This document shows positions 54,325 through 62,704 of a DNA stretch of 64,000 nt, one piece after another. Under the pieces are notes generated by a model. The model worked only from the letters and a program-made list of their open reading frames with translations, was not told the origin of the DNA and searched no databases. Both the position numbers and the translations under genes were made by a program. Every line of letters starts with the position of its first letter. The first letter of the stretch is position 1. This DNA comes from Rikenellaceae bacterium. Its GTDB lineage: Bacteria > Bacteroidota > Bacteroidia > Bacteroidales > Rikenellaceae. The DNA is taken from positions 1 through 64,000 of the forward strand of contig JAGBHC010000003.1 in the NCBI GenBank assembly GCA_017935625.1. The letters are read 5' to 3'.

Positions 54325-54606
54325 ATGGCAAATGTAAATAACGCACAGGCATCGGAAATCCGTTATCTTAACCCTCCCACCGTGGATGTTAAGAAGAAGA
54401 AATATTGCCGTTTCAAGAAGCTCGGCATCAAGTATGTGGACTACAAGGACGGCGAGTTCCTCAAGAAGTTCCTCAATGAGCAGGGCAAACTGCTGCCCCG
54501 CCGTCTGACCGGTACTTCCGCAAAGTTCCAGAAAAAGGTTGCCCAGGCTGTGAAGCGTGCCCGTCACCTTGCAATCCTGCCTTTCGTAACCGATTGTATG
54601 AAATAA
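54325..54606 (+). CDS. rpsR: 30S ribosomal protein S18
   Basis: 93 aa. Core [19 protein letters not shown], then [19 protein letters not shown] and [14 protein letters not shown], diagnostic for S18. It starts 3 nt after the rpsF stop; GGAGGAG overlaps the rpsF end and serves as RBS. Partner of S6. Confidence 0.97.
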   Translation: MANVNNAQASEIRYLNPPTVDVKKKKYCRFKKLGIKYVDYKDGEFLKKFLNEQGKLLPRRLTGTSAKFQKKVAQAVKRARHLAILPFVTDCMK

Positions 54607-54628
54607 TTAAATCAGGGAGGATAGACAG

Positions 54629-55069
54629 ATGGAAGTAATTCTTATTAAAGACGTTGAAAAATTGGGTTATGCGAACGACATCGTCGAGGTGAAACCCGGT
54701 TATGCAAATAACTACCTGATTCCCCAGGGCTACGCGAAACTGGCTACCGCCAGCGCCAAGAAGGTGCTCGCCGAGAACCTCAAGCAGCGTGCCCACAAGG
54801 ATGCCAAGATTCTGGCCGATGCCGAGGCGCTGGCCGAGAAGATTGCCGCAACGCCCGTCGTTGTGACCATGAAGGCCGAAGAGGGCAAGATTTTCGGTGC
54901 CGTTACCGCAGCCGTTCTTGCCGAGGCTCTGGCCGAGAAGGGCATCGAGGTGGACAAGAAGAACATTACGGTCGAGGGTGTCAAGACCGTCGGTGAGTAC
55001 GAGGCCGTTGCCAAGCTCCACCGTGCTGTCAAGGCTACCGTTAAGTTCTCGGTTGTAGCCGAGGCTTAA
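54629..55069 (+). CDS. rplI: 50S ribosomal protein L9
   Basis: 146 aa. VILIKDVEKLGYANDIVEV and GYANNYLIPQGYAKLAT are the L9 N-terminal signature; the alpha-helical linker and C-terminal domain (KIFGAVTAAVLAEAL) follow. GGGAGG lies upstream of the ATG. Last gene before a strong terminator. Confidence 0.97.
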   Translation: MEVILIKDVEKLGYANDIVEVKPGYANNYLIPQGYAKLATASAKKVLAENLKQRAHKDAKILADAEALAEKIAATPVVVTMKAEEGKIFGAVTAAVLAEALAEKGIEVDKKNITVEGVKTVGEYEAVAKLHRAVKATVKFSVVAEA

Positions 55070-55093
55070 TCTGACTGAAGATTTGAAATGGGA

Positions 55094-55132
55094 GAGGGTG
55101 CCTGCCGAAAGCAGGCACCCTCTTTTGTCGTT
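55094..55132 (+). terminator. rho-independent terminator of rpsF-rpsR-rplI
   Basis: GAGGGTGCCTGC (55094-55105), loop CGAAA, GCAGGCACCCTC (55111-55122), then TTTTGTCG and a TTTTT run. Perfect 12-bp stem 25 nt past the stop. Confidence 0.93.
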
Positions 55133-55164
55133 TTTGCCGTTGCCGTTCGCCCCCGGAGGATTCG

Positions 55165-55293
55165 TTGCCCGGGTTCGGGCGGCGCGGGGGTGGGAGGTTG
55201 GGCCTGGTGAAAAATGAGTTGCCCGCTCGGGTGGCGTGGGGTGAGAGGTTGGACCCGGCGGAGAATGCGTAGCCCGTTCGGGCGGCGCGGGGA
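55165..55293. repeat. three degenerate direct repeats of about 50 bp
   Basis: Units start at about 55165, 55219 and 55270 with TTGCCCG or TAGCCCG, then TTCGGGCGGCGCGGGG or close variants. The first two continue with GAGGTTGG. Spacing is 54 and 51 bp. Confidence 0.7.
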
Positions 55294-55538
55294 AATAATC
55301 GGCTGGCGGAGGTGCGCAAGAGCCTCCGCCGGCCGGTTTGTCGTTTTTCGGAAGTCTTCTCCGGCCGTCCCGGTTCCTCGGGGGCTGGTTCCGTGCCGGT
55401 CGTAACCGGACCTTGCGGAATGCTGCACCGGATTCGCCCCGGTCTCACTTGGTGCGACGGAGCGGGAATCCGGAGTTCGTTTCGCTGTCGTTTGGCTGCC
55501 GGCGGGTGCATCGCAACCGGCGAGGCGGGGATGCGGAT

Positions 55539-56645
55539 TCAGCAGCGGGGTTCCGTGTAGGGCAGCCCCCAGGCCTCGGCCACTCCGCGGCAGGTGACCT
55601 TGCCCTCTACGATGTTGAGGCCTTTTCGCAGCTCCTCGCTCTCGGCGCAGGCTTTGCGCCAGCCCTTGTCGGCCAGCTGCACGGCGTAGGGCAGGGTGGC
55701 GTTGGTCAGGGCGAGGGTCGAGGTATAGGGCACGGCGCCGGGAATGTTGGCCACGGCATAGTGCAGGATGCCGTCCACTTCATAGACCGGATTCTCGTGG
55801 GTGGTGGGGTGCGAGGTCTCGAAGCAGCCGCCCTGGTCGATGGCTACGTCCACCAGCACACTGCCGGGACGCATGAGGCCGAGCATGTCGCGGGTCACCA
55901 GGTGAGGCGCTTTGGCTCCGGGGATGAGCACCGCTCCGACCACCAGGTCGGCATCGGCCAGTTCGGTGCGGATGTTGTGCTCGCTCGACATGAGTGTCTT
56001 CACGTTGCGGGGCATCACCTCGGAGAGGTAGCGCAGACGCGGAAGCGAGATGTCGCAGATGGTGACGTCGGCGTGCAGGCCCGCCGCCATGAGTGCGGCG
56101 TTGCTGCCCACGATGCCTCCGCCCAGCACGAGCACTTTGGCCGGTTTGACGCCCGGCACGCCGCCCAGCAGCTTGCCTTTGCCTCCGCGGGGACGCTCCA
56201 GGTAGTAGGCGCCCTCCTGTATCGACATGCGTCCCGCCACTTCGCTCATGGGAATGAGCATCGGAAGCGAGCGGTCGCTCTTTTCGACGGTTTCGTAGGC
56301 CAGGCAGACGGCGCCGCTGGCGAGCATGGCCCGGGTCAGCGGTTCGCTGCTGGCGAAGTGGAGGTAGGTGAAGAGCAGCTGCCCGGGTTTCACCAGTCCG
56401 TATTCGCTCTCTATCGGCTCCTTGACCTTGATAATCATCTCGGCGGCGGCATATACCTCTTCGATGGTCGGCAGGATGACGGCGCCGGCCTCCGCGTAGC
56501 GTTCGTCGGGGAAGCCGCTGTTTTCGCCGGCCGATTGCTGCACATACACCCGGTGGCCGCGGCGGGTGAGTTCGCGTGCGCCCGATGGAGTCAATGAAAC
56601 TCGGTTCTCATTGTTCTTAATCTCCTTTGGTACTCCGATAATCAT
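55539..56645 (-). CDS. ald: alanine dehydrogenase
   Basis: 368 aa. [19 protein letters not shown] at the start, the substrate-binding Lys in IIKVKEP, YLHFASS with the catalytic His, the NAD-binding loop [17 protein letters not shown] and [17 protein letters not shown]. It interconverts alanine with pyruvate and ammonia. Cytoplasmic. It has its own promoter and converges with rplI. Confidence 0.95.
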   Translation of the reverse strand: MIIGVPKEIKNNENRVSLTPSGARELTRRGHRVYVQQSAGENSGFPDERYAEAGAVILPTIEEVYAAAEMIIKVKEPIESEYGLVKPGQLLFTYLHFASSEPLTRAMLASGAVCLAYETVEKSDRSLPMLIPMSEVAGRMSIQEGAYYLERPRGGKGKLLGGVPGVKPAKVLVLGGGIVGSNAALMAAGLHADVTICDISLPRLRYLSEVMPRNVKTLMSSEHNIRTELADADLVVGAVLIPGAKAPHLVTRDMLGLMRPGSVLVDVAIDQGGCFETSHPTTHENPVYEVDGILHYAVANIPGAVPYTSTLALTNATLPYAVQLADKGWRKACAESEELRKGLNIVEGKVTCRGVAEAWGLPYTEPRC

Positions 56646-56720
56646 AATTCTGAAAGTTTTAACGGTTCGTTGGTTTCGGGCAACTGCTGTGCCGCCGCGC
56701 GGACGGACAGCGTTGTCCTC

Positions 56721-56752
56721 CTATCAAAGTTATGAAAATAAATTCGGGACGG
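56721..56752 (-). promoter_or_regulatory. Bacteroidetes promoter for ald
   Basis: Minus strand: TTTG (56752-56749), 20-nt spacer, TAACTTTG (56728-56721). About 75 nt of leader precede the ald ATG. Confidence 0.78.
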
Positions 56753-56821
56753 CAAAATTTTCGTCCCGTTTTTTTTCGTGCGGAAGGCCGGCCGTTTCCC
56801 GGAGCGGGGAGGAGACGGGTG

Positions 56822-56864
56822 GAAAAAAGAGCCGCTGCCACCCGGTTGCGGGGACGGCGGCGGC
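56822..56864 (-). terminator. probable terminator after lysO
   Basis: Minus strand: GCCGCCGCC (56864-56856) pairs with GGCAGCGGC (56839-56831) apart from one mismatch, with a GTCCCCGC/CGGGT inner pairing, then TCTTTTTTCC. It is 27 nt beyond the stop. Confidence 0.65.
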
Positions 56865-56891
56865 CGGTCGGACCGTGTTGCGGCCCCTCGT

Positions 56892-57521
56892 TCAAAGCAA
56901 TGAGCAGAAGAACGATACGAAGAACGGAACCGAAAAGTCGAGCAGCAGGGCGTGTATCACGGCGATGAACACCCACTGGGTTCCGCAGTAGCGGGTGATG
57001 ACCGGCAGGGTGGTGTCCATGGTGGTGGCTCCTCCGGCGCATATCGGAGCCAGGGGGCCGAACCGCCGCACGATGAGCGGGGTGAATATCAATACGGAAA
57101 TTTCGCGGATAATGTTGGCCATCAGGGCGATGGTCCCCAACTCGGCGGCTGCGGCGGCACCGAGCGAGGGCTCGGCGAGCCGGGTGATGAGCACCGACGA
57201 GAGGGAGTAGTAGGCGAATCCGCTTCCGACGGCCATGCACTCCACGGCGTTTCGGTGGGCGAGCAGCAGGCCGACCCCTGCCGAGGCTGCCAGCGTGCCG
57301 GCGGCGGTGGCCAGCGGAACCAGCAGCAGACGCGGCGAGAGGGAGCGGACAATCTCCCCGAGCCGGGGGTTGCTTCCGAGGGTCGTGCCGACGAAAAAGA
57401 GCAGCAGCCCCAGTACGACCGTCGTCATCTGCTCGGAAGTGAGCCACCCGGGCAGCTGCCCGAGGTGTCCCGCGAGGCATCCGGCGGCGAACATGGCCAA
57501 AACGGGCAGGCTACTTTTCAT
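56892..57521 (-). CDS. lysO: LysO-family lysine exporter, C-terminal subunit
   Basis: 209 aa, about six membrane helices. GFAYYSLSSVLIT, ELGTIALMANIIREIS and CAGGATTMDTTLPVITRY are the conserved core of LysO/YbjE (formerly DUF340). In E. coli LysO is one chain of about 300 aa; here the N-terminal part is a separate gene overlapping by 11 nt. Exports lysine and possibly thialysine. Part of the rpsA-rnz-lysO strand run. Confidence 0.85.
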   Translation of the reverse strand: MKSSLPVLAMFAAGCLAGHLGQLPGWLTSEQMTTVVLGLLLFFVGTTLGSNPRLGEIVRSLSPRLLLVPLATAAGTLAASAGVGLLLAHRNAVECMAVGSGFAYYSLSSVLITRLAEPSLGAAAAAELGTIALMANIIREISVLIFTPLIVRRFGPLAPICAGGATTMDTTLPVITRYCGTQWVFIAVIHALLLDFSVPFFVSFFCSLL

Positions 57522-57792
57522 GGTTTTCGGTTTTGAAGAGGAGTTTATAGAGGCCCCATCCGGCTGCGATGCTGCCGAGGGTGGCTGCCGCGGCTATCGC
57601 CAGAGCCTGTCCGCCCAGCGAGGCCAGGTTTTTCATCAGCGACGGATTGCCGCCCACGGAGAGACCCATCAGAAACAGCAGCAGGGGAACCGTCCAGGCG
57701 ATTCCCTTTTCTGCGTGCCGGACGGCCCGGCTGTTGCGTGCGAGGTAACCGGTGAGGATACCCGCGCAGAGGATTCCTATGATTATCGTCAT
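57511..57792 (-). CDS. LysO-family lysine exporter, N-terminal subunit
   Basis: 93 aa, three membrane helices. IIGILCAGILTGYLARN and WTVPLLLFLMGLSVGGN match the N-terminal portion of LysO. The reading frame ends and the C-terminal gene starts within an 11-nt overlap, consistent with coupled translation of a natural split gene. An assembly frameshift is less likely because the second chain has its own ATG and membrane start. Confidence 0.82.
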   Translation of the reverse strand: MTIIIGILCAGILTGYLARNSRAVRHAEKGIAWTVPLLLFLMGLSVGGNPSLMKNLASLGGQALAIAAAATLGSIAAGWGLYKLLFKTENHEK

Positions 57793-57805
57793 GATGCGTG
57801 TGGGT

Positions 57806-58747
57806 TTACATTCCCTTCTCGGGGTTGAACTTGGGCGCCACGGAGTAGGTCCGGCCTTCGACGGCCAGGTCGGTCTGCGGGAAGATGGCGCGTGCCTGCC
57901 GTTCCAGCAGGTAGGGGTCTTTGTAGCGGTTCGACGTGTGGCCGATTAGCAGTCGGCCCGCTTCGGCCCGAAGGGCGAACCGGGCGGCCTCGGAAGCGGT
58001 GGAGTGTCCCGTCTGGCGGGCCGCAGCCCGCTCTTCGTCGGCGAACGTGGCTTCGTGGAACAACAGGTCGGCACCCTTTGCCAGGCCGGCGGCTTTGGCC
58101 GAATAGTGCGTGTCGGTGCAGTAGGCGTAGCTGCGCGGGGCGAAGGGCCGGTAGGTGAGTTCCTCGTTGGGAACGACCTCGCCCGTATGGAGCCGCACCG
58201 CTTCGCCGCGTTTGGCTGCCGCAATCTGGGCGATGCCGAGTCCGTAGCGGTCGATGCAGCTTTTGCGGATGTTGAGGGGCGGTTGCTTCTCGCGGAACAG
58301 ATAGCCGCACGAGGGGATGCTGTGCCGGAGCGGAATGCTGTACACCTCCAGCGTCCGGGTCTGGTGAATGAGCGAGTGGAGGCGTGTGTCCACCGGCGTA
58401 TAGTCTATTTCGAAAGGACTTTCGCGGTTGAAATAGCGGTCGAATCCCTCCAGCAGCTCCTGCATGGGTTGCGGAGCGAAGAGCTTGAGCGGCGTGCGCC
58501 GTCCGAGCAGGGAGAGGGTCGAAAGCAGCGGGAATAGACCGAAACAGTGGTCTCCGTGGAGATGGGTGATGAATACGGCCGAGAGCTTCAGGGGCGATAT
58601 GCCCGCCCGCATCATCTGCTGTTGGGTCCCCTCGCCGCAGTCTATCAAAAAAAACTGCTCACGTACGTTGAGTACGTGAGCAGAGTGGTGTCTGTCTACT
58701 TTCGGTGCGGCGGCACAGCTGCCGAGTACGGTTACTTCGAATCGCAT
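57806..58747 (-). CDS. rnz: ribonuclease Z
   Basis: 313 aa. Metallo-beta-lactamase fold with the metal-site THLHGDHCFGLFPLL; GSCAAAPKVDRHHSA at the start, LIDCGEGTQQQMM, FHEATF, and the C-terminal His in LLIGHTSNRY. It cuts the 3' trailer of tRNA precursors. 21 nt downstream of rpsA, 13 nt before the lysO pair. Confidence 0.94.
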   Translation of the reverse strand: MRFEVTVLGSCAAAPKVDRHHSAHVLNVREQFFLIDCGEGTQQQMMRAGISPLKLSAVFITHLHGDHCFGLFPLLSTLSLLGRRTPLKLFAPQPMQELLEGFDRYFNRESPFEIDYTPVDTRLHSLIHQTRTLEVYSIPLRHSIPSCGYLFREKQPPLNIRKSCIDRYGLGIAQIAAAKRGEAVRLHTGEVVPNEELTYRPFAPRSYAYCTDTHYSAKAAGLAKGADLLFHEATFADEERAAARQTGHSTASEAARFALRAEAGRLLIGHTSNRYKDPYLLERQARAIFPQTDLAVEGRTYSVAPKFNPEKGM

Positions 58748-58768
58748 GGCCGGTCACCGAAAAAGGAG

Positions 58769-60589
58769 TTACTCGCCTTTCTTGGCGCTCTCTTCCATCT
58801 TGGCCTTCAGTTCGGCCAGGCCGGAGATGTCGCCGAGGGTGGTCTTCTCCACCGAAGCGTTAATCTTCTTCACGGAAGACTTGGTCGCCTCTGCGGCAGC
58901 CTTCTTCTCGGCTCTTGCGGCGTTGTCCTCCGCACGCTTGGCCTCCTCGAAGATACGGCTGTGGGAGAGGGTGATGCGCTTGGTGTTCTTCGAGAACTCG
59001 ATGACCTTGAAGTCGAGCGTTTCACCTACCTTGGCGGTGGTTCCGTCCTCTTTCACAATCTGGCGTGCGGGAGCGAAGCCCTCGATGTTCTCGCCCAGCG
59101 ATACGACCGCGCCCTTGTTGTTCACTTCGGTTACGGTACCCTGGTGGATGGTGTCGATTGCGAACTGACCCTCGAATTCGTTCCAGGGGTTCTCCTCCAG
59201 CTGCTTGTGGCCGAGGCTCAGACGACGGTTCTCCTTGTCGATTTCCAGTACGATGACGTCGATTTCGGCGCCGAGCTGGGTGAATTCGCCGGGGTGTTTC
59301 ACCTTCTTGGTCCAGCTCAGGTCGGAGATGTGGATGAGGCCGTCGATGCCCTCCTCAATCTCTACGAACACGCCGAAGTTGGTGAAGTTGCGAACCTTGG
59401 CGGTGTGCTTCGAGCCCACGGGATATTTGGTCTCGATGCCCTCCCACGGGTCGGGAGTGAGCTGCTTGATACCGAGGCTCATCTTGCGCTCCTCGCGGTC
59501 GAGGGTCAGGATGACGGCCTCCACTTCGTCGCCCACCTTCATGAACTCCTGAGCCGAACGCAGGTGCTGGCTCCAGCTCATCTCCGATACGTGGATGAGA
59601 CCCTCCACGCCGGGAGCTATCTCTACGAACGCACCGTAGTCGGCCATAACGACCACGCGGCCCTTCACCTTGTCGCCCACCTTGAGCTCGCTGTCGAGCG
59701 CATCCCACGGATGGGGAGAGAGCTGCTTGAGACCCAGAGCGATACGCTTCTTGGCATCGTCGAAGTCGAGAATAACCACGTTGAGTTTCTGGTCGAGCTT
59801 GACAATCTCCTCGGGGTGGTTCACGCGGCCCCAGCTCAGGTCGGTGATGTGAATCAGACCGTCTACGCCGCCCAGGTCGATGAATACGCCGTAGGAGGTG
59901 ATGTTCTTGACGGTACCTTCGAGAATCTGACCTTTCTGGAGCTTGGACATGATTTCCTGCTTCTGCTGCTCGAGTTCGGCCTCGATGAGGGCCTTGTGGG
60001 AAACGACCACGTTGCGGAATTCGGGGTTGATTTTAACGACCTTGAACTCCATGGTCTTGTCTACGTAGATATCGTAGTCGCGGATGGGTTTCACATCGAT
60101 TTGCGAACCGGGCAGGAACGCTTCGATGCCGAATACGTCCACAATCATACCGCCCTTGGTGCGGCACTTGATGTAACCCTTGATGATTTCGTCTTTCTCC
60201 AGCGCTTCGTTCACGCGGTCCCACGACTTGAGCTGACGGGCTTTCTTGTGGGAGAGGGCCAGCTGGCCTTTCTTGTCCTCTGCGCTCTCGACATAAACTT
60301 CCACCTTCTCGCCTACGGCCAGTTCGGGGTTGTAGCGGAACTCGCTCACGGGGATGATACCTTCGCTCTTGTAGCCGATGTTCACCACCACCTCGCGCTT
60401 GTTTACGCCGATTACGGTACCCTCGACCACTTCGCCTACGGCTACTTTGGAGAGGGTCTGGTCGTACTGCTCGGTAATGCTCTCCTTGGAGGTGTCGCCG
60501 TAGAGATTCAGGTCGTGCTCGAATGCGTTCCAGTCGAAGTTCTCGTTGGAGACCTGAGCAGTTACTTCCGTGTTTTTGTTTTCTTCCAT
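58769..60589 (-). CDS. rpsA: 30S ribosomal protein S1
   Basis: 606 aa from ATG 60589; a TTG 18 nt upstream is possible. Six S1/OB-fold repeats are visible: VVEGTVIGVNKREVVVNIG, DEIIKGYIKCRTKGGMIVDV, ILEGTVKNITSYGVFIDLGG, VKGRVVVMADYGAFVEIAPG, HTAKVRNFTNFGVFVEIEEG and HQGTVTEVNNKGAVVSLG. It binds mRNA on the 30S subunit. The C-terminal tail is Lys/Ala/Glu-rich. A roughly 110-nt leader is available for autoregulation. Confidence 0.96.
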   Translation of the reverse strand: MEENKNTEVTAQVSNENFDWNAFEHDLNLYGDTSKESITEQYDQTLSKVAVGEVVEGTVIGVNKREVVVNIGYKSEGIIPVSEFRYNPELAVGEKVEVYVESAEDKKGQLALSHKKARQLKSWDRVNEALEKDEIIKGYIKCRTKGGMIVDVFGIEAFLPGSQIDVKPIRDYDIYVDKTMEFKVVKINPEFRNVVVSHKALIEAELEQQKQEIMSKLQKGQILEGTVKNITSYGVFIDLGGVDGLIHITDLSWGRVNHPEEIVKLDQKLNVVILDFDDAKKRIALGLKQLSPHPWDALDSELKVGDKVKGRVVVMADYGAFVEIAPGVEGLIHVSEMSWSQHLRSAQEFMKVGDEVEAVILTLDREERKMSLGIKQLTPDPWEGIETKYPVGSKHTAKVRNFTNFGVFVEIEEGIDGLIHISDLSWTKKVKHPGEFTQLGAEIDVIVLEIDKENRRLSLGHKQLEENPWNEFEGQFAIDTIHQGTVTEVNNKGAVVSLGENIEGFAPARQIVKEDGTTAKVGETLDFKVIEFSKNTKRITLSHSRIFEEAKRAEDNAARAEKKAAAEATKSSVKKINASVEKTTLGDISGLAELKAKMEESAKKGE

Positions 60590-60702
60590 TTCTGTTTTGC
60601 GATACAATCGCCGATTAAAAAGTTAGACATTTGGTTTTCCGCATGCCGCGTCCGGAGTCCGGCCGTTTGCGTCGGGTCGGGGCCCCTGTCCGGCAAGCGC
60701 CG

Positions 60703-60734
60703 CAAAGATACGCATTAACCTTCGGTTTTCCAAA
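60703..60734 (-). promoter_or_regulatory. Bacteroidetes promoter for rpsA
   Basis: Minus strand: TTTG (60734-60731), 20-nt spacer, TATCTTTG (60710-60703). Perfect match to the consensus at both boxes. Confidence 0.88.
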
Positions 60735-60773
60735 CTTCTGCGCTCCGAATCGCGGCCCGCGGGGCGGAACGGA

Positions 60774-60813
60774 CGAAAAAAGACGGAGGCTCCCTGCCGG
60801 CCGGGGGCCTCCG
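60774..60813 (-). terminator. terminator of the 5'-nucleotidase gene
   Basis: Minus strand: CGGAGGC (60813-60807), a GC-rich inner stem, GCCTCCG (60790-60784), then TCTTTTTTCG. 28 nt after the stop. Confidence 0.88.
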
Positions 60814-60840
60814 CCTGTCGGATTGCCGCGGGCGGGGACG

Positions 60841-62286
60841 CTATTGCGCCCGGGCGGCTATCTCCACTTTGGGCGTGTTGTCGAAGCGGACGGGGCTCGA
60901 ATTGCGGACGTAGTCGGTCATGATATCGGTCATCAGCAGGTCGCTGCACAGCGGGTTGCCGCTCTTGGCGAATTCGTAGACCTTGAACATGTAGTCGGGC
61001 ATGGCCACCCGGTAGACGGGCTTGCGGCGCTCGAAGCGGAATTGCACGTCCGTCGCTTCGCCCCGTTCGTCGGTCAGGATGGTGTAGCTCATGCCGTTGG
61101 GATGGATGTCGGGACGATGCGCCTCCTTGGGGTTGGCCGAGTTGTTGAACTTGTTGATAATCATTTGGCGCAGCTCCTCTTCGGTCATATCGACCAGGCA
61201 GACGGTGCTGGCGAAGGGCTCTATGGCGAAGATGTCGGCCATGCTCACGCCGCCGGCGGCGAGCCCCTCCACGCGCACGCCTCCGTAGTGGTAGCAGGCC
61301 AGGTCGGCTCCCGTGCGCAGGCGCATGACCGAGGTCATGAACTCCGCCACGCCGGTCTTGTCCAGCGAGTCGGCGCAGCAGCCCACCGAACGGTTGAGCT
61401 GCGGGTCGGCGTTGTAGGCTGCGACCAGTGCGGCGTATTCGGGCGAGGGGGGCACGGTGTCCAGTGCGCAGAGGCGGTTGCGCATCGAGAGGATTTTATC
61501 TCCCTTGACGGTGATTTCGGTGATTCCCACGTTCTTGAGGCTCTTGCCCGTCTGGGTGACAAGGGTGGAGCCGTAGCGCAGCCCTTCGGGCAGCACGGTG
61601 TGGGTGTGGCCGCCGATTATCAGGTCCAGCTCCGGCACCCGTGCGGCCAGGATGGTGTCCATGTCGTCGCCGATGTGGGTGAGGGCGATGAAGAGGTCGG
61701 CGCTGTCCCTGAGCGAGCGCAGGCTCTCCACGGCCGCGAACGGCGAGCCGAAAGCCATTCCGGCGAAGTTCTCGGCCTTGCCGTCGGGGTAGCCGTTCGA
61801 GAAGTTGGTGACTGCGGCGGTGACGGCCAGCCGGATGTCACCCACCTCGATTATCTTATAGGGTGCGGGCTGGGGAACGGGCGATTCGGCGACGGTCATG
61901 TTGGCGCAGATGACGTCGAATTCGGCGTCTGCCAGACGCTGGGCCAGGCGCTCCTGTCCCATGTCGTACTCGTGGTTGCCGAAGGTCGCCAGCCGGTAAC
62001 CCAGCTGGTTCATCAACTCGATGACGGGCTTGCCGGGCTCCGGGGCCAGGTCCACGAACGGATTGCCGGTCCAGCGGTCGCCGGCGTCCACCAGCAGCGT
62101 ATGTTCCGGGTACTGGGCGCGGTATCGCTCGACCACCGTAGCCAGCCGGGGGATGTTGTCTATCGCGCCGTGTATGTCGTTGGTCGAAATGATGACTATC
62201 GTGTCCGGGCGGCTGCACGAACCGAAAAAGAGGGTCGCCGCGGCTGCTGCGGCGAATAGTGGTGTTAATTTTGTATGAAATTTCAT
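60841..62286 (-). CDS. 5'-nucleotidase/metallophosphatase lipoprotein
   Basis: 481 aa from ATG 62286. Lipoprotein signal with FFGSC (Cys24). N-terminal metallophosphoesterase domain: ISTNDIHGAIDN, LLVDAGDRWTGN, FGNHEYDMG, ALTHIGDD and GGHTHTVLPEG. C-terminal 5'-nucleotidase domain (about 300-480) with the substrate-binding MTSVMRLRTGADLACYHYGGVR region. UshA/YfkN-like; it releases phosphate from nucleotides outside the cytoplasm. One fused chain here; in Bacteroides the two domains are often separate genes. Confidence 0.88.
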   Translation of the reverse strand: MKFHTKLTPLFAAAAAATLFFGSCSRPDTIVIISTNDIHGAIDNIPRLATVVERYRAQYPEHTLLVDAGDRWTGNPFVDLAPEPGKPVIELMNQLGYRLATFGNHEYDMGQERLAQRLADAEFDVICANMTVAESPVPQPAPYKIIEVGDIRLAVTAAVTNFSNGYPDGKAENFAGMAFGSPFAAVESLRSLRDSADLFIALTHIGDDMDTILAARVPELDLIIGGHTHTVLPEGLRYGSTLVTQTGKSLKNVGITEITVKGDKILSMRNRLCALDTVPPSPEYAALVAAYNADPQLNRSVGCCADSLDKTGVAEFMTSVMRLRTGADLACYHYGGVRVEGLAAGGVSMADIFAIEPFASTVCLVDMTEEELRQMIINKFNNSANPKEAHRPDIHPNGMSYTILTDERGEATDVQFRFERRKPVYRVAMPDYMFKVYEFAKSGNPLCSDLLMTDIMTDYVRNSSPVRFDNTPKVEIAARAQ

Positions 62287-62340
62287 CGTTCGGGGTTTTG
62301 AAAAGTTTGTCAAAAGTACGAATTTTTCCTGCTATTTGTT

Positions 62341-62377
62341 TCAAAAAAACGGTTTCGCCCCTGCGAACGGGGCGAAA
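62341..62377 (-). terminator. minus-strand terminator without a matching gene
   Basis: TTTCGCCCC (62353-62361) pairs with GGGGCGAAA (62369-62377). Read on the minus strand the stem is followed by CCGTTTTTTTG. Any transcript that it ends must start in the repeat region to the right, where no minus gene is visible. Confidence 0.65.
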
Positions 62378-62392
62378 GTCCGGACGGTGCTG

Positions 62393-62423
62393 TTTATTTC
62401 ATCGAATATACGTTGTATATTTG
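62393..62423 (+). promoter_or_regulatory. possible promoter at the start of the repeat block
   Basis: TTTA (62393-62396), 19-nt spacer, TATATTTG (62416-62423). Its -7 box overlaps the first repeat copy; later copies carry AACATTTG at the same place. Confidence 0.45.
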
Positions 62424-62642
62424 TCTCAATCGAATCGCGGATGCGACCGCGCCCCGGCTGCGGCCGACGGCGCTTCCGATTATCGACGAATGTTTTTTTG
62501 AGGGGAACATTTGTCTCAATCGAATCGCGGACGCGACCGCGCCCCGGCTGCGGCCGACGGCGCTTCCGATTATCGACGAATGTTTTTTTTTGAGGAGAAC
62601 ATTTGTCTCAATCGAATCGCGGACGCGACCGCGCCCCGGCCG
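62419..62642. repeat. 90-92 bp tandem repeat, 2.4 copies
   Basis: Copies begin with ATTTGTCTCAATCGAATCGC at 62419, 62509 and 62601. Each holds CGCGG-loop-CCGCG and, in complete copies, GGCTGCGGCCGACGGCGC, CGATTATCGACGAATG and a T7-9 run followed by GAGG or GAGAAC. The first two differ by single bases and T-run length. The third breaks off near 62642 and passes directly into the leader of the kinase gene. Confidence 0.9.
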
Positions 62643-62704
62643 GAACCCGATGGCCGGCGGGGCTCGGCAGAACAGGAACAAGAAACGTAAACCGAATAGA
62701 CGAG

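Larger units (their letters stand above)
55070..55538. other. 469-bp gap between rplI and the converging ald gene
   Basis: The gap holds the rplI terminator (55094-55132) and a G-rich repeat block (55165-55293). The rest is G/C-rich sequence with no supported gene. Confidence 0.65.
62287..62704. other. 418-bp gap with tandem repeats before the kinase gene
   Basis: From left to right: a 9-bp hairpin with a T-run on the minus strand (62341-62377), a TATATTTG element (62416-62423), 2.4 tandem copies of a 90-92 bp repeat (62419-62642), then about 60 nt of unique leader. No gene is supported. Confidence 0.75.

Noticed and set aside
57511-57521. Sequencing frameshift splitting lysO
   Set aside because: The downstream gene has its own ATG and a membrane start, and the 11-nt overlap is typical of coupled genes. 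Listed as a natural split.
62336-62593. A plus-strand frame with two 30-aa Arg-rich repeats at the kinase leader repeats
   Set aside because: The first repeat period is 90 bp but the second is 92, so the frame breaks. The sequence looks like a leader, with T-runs and hairpins.
62419-62642. CRISPR array
   Set aside because: Units are about 90 bp, tandem and without unique spacers. No cas genes are present.
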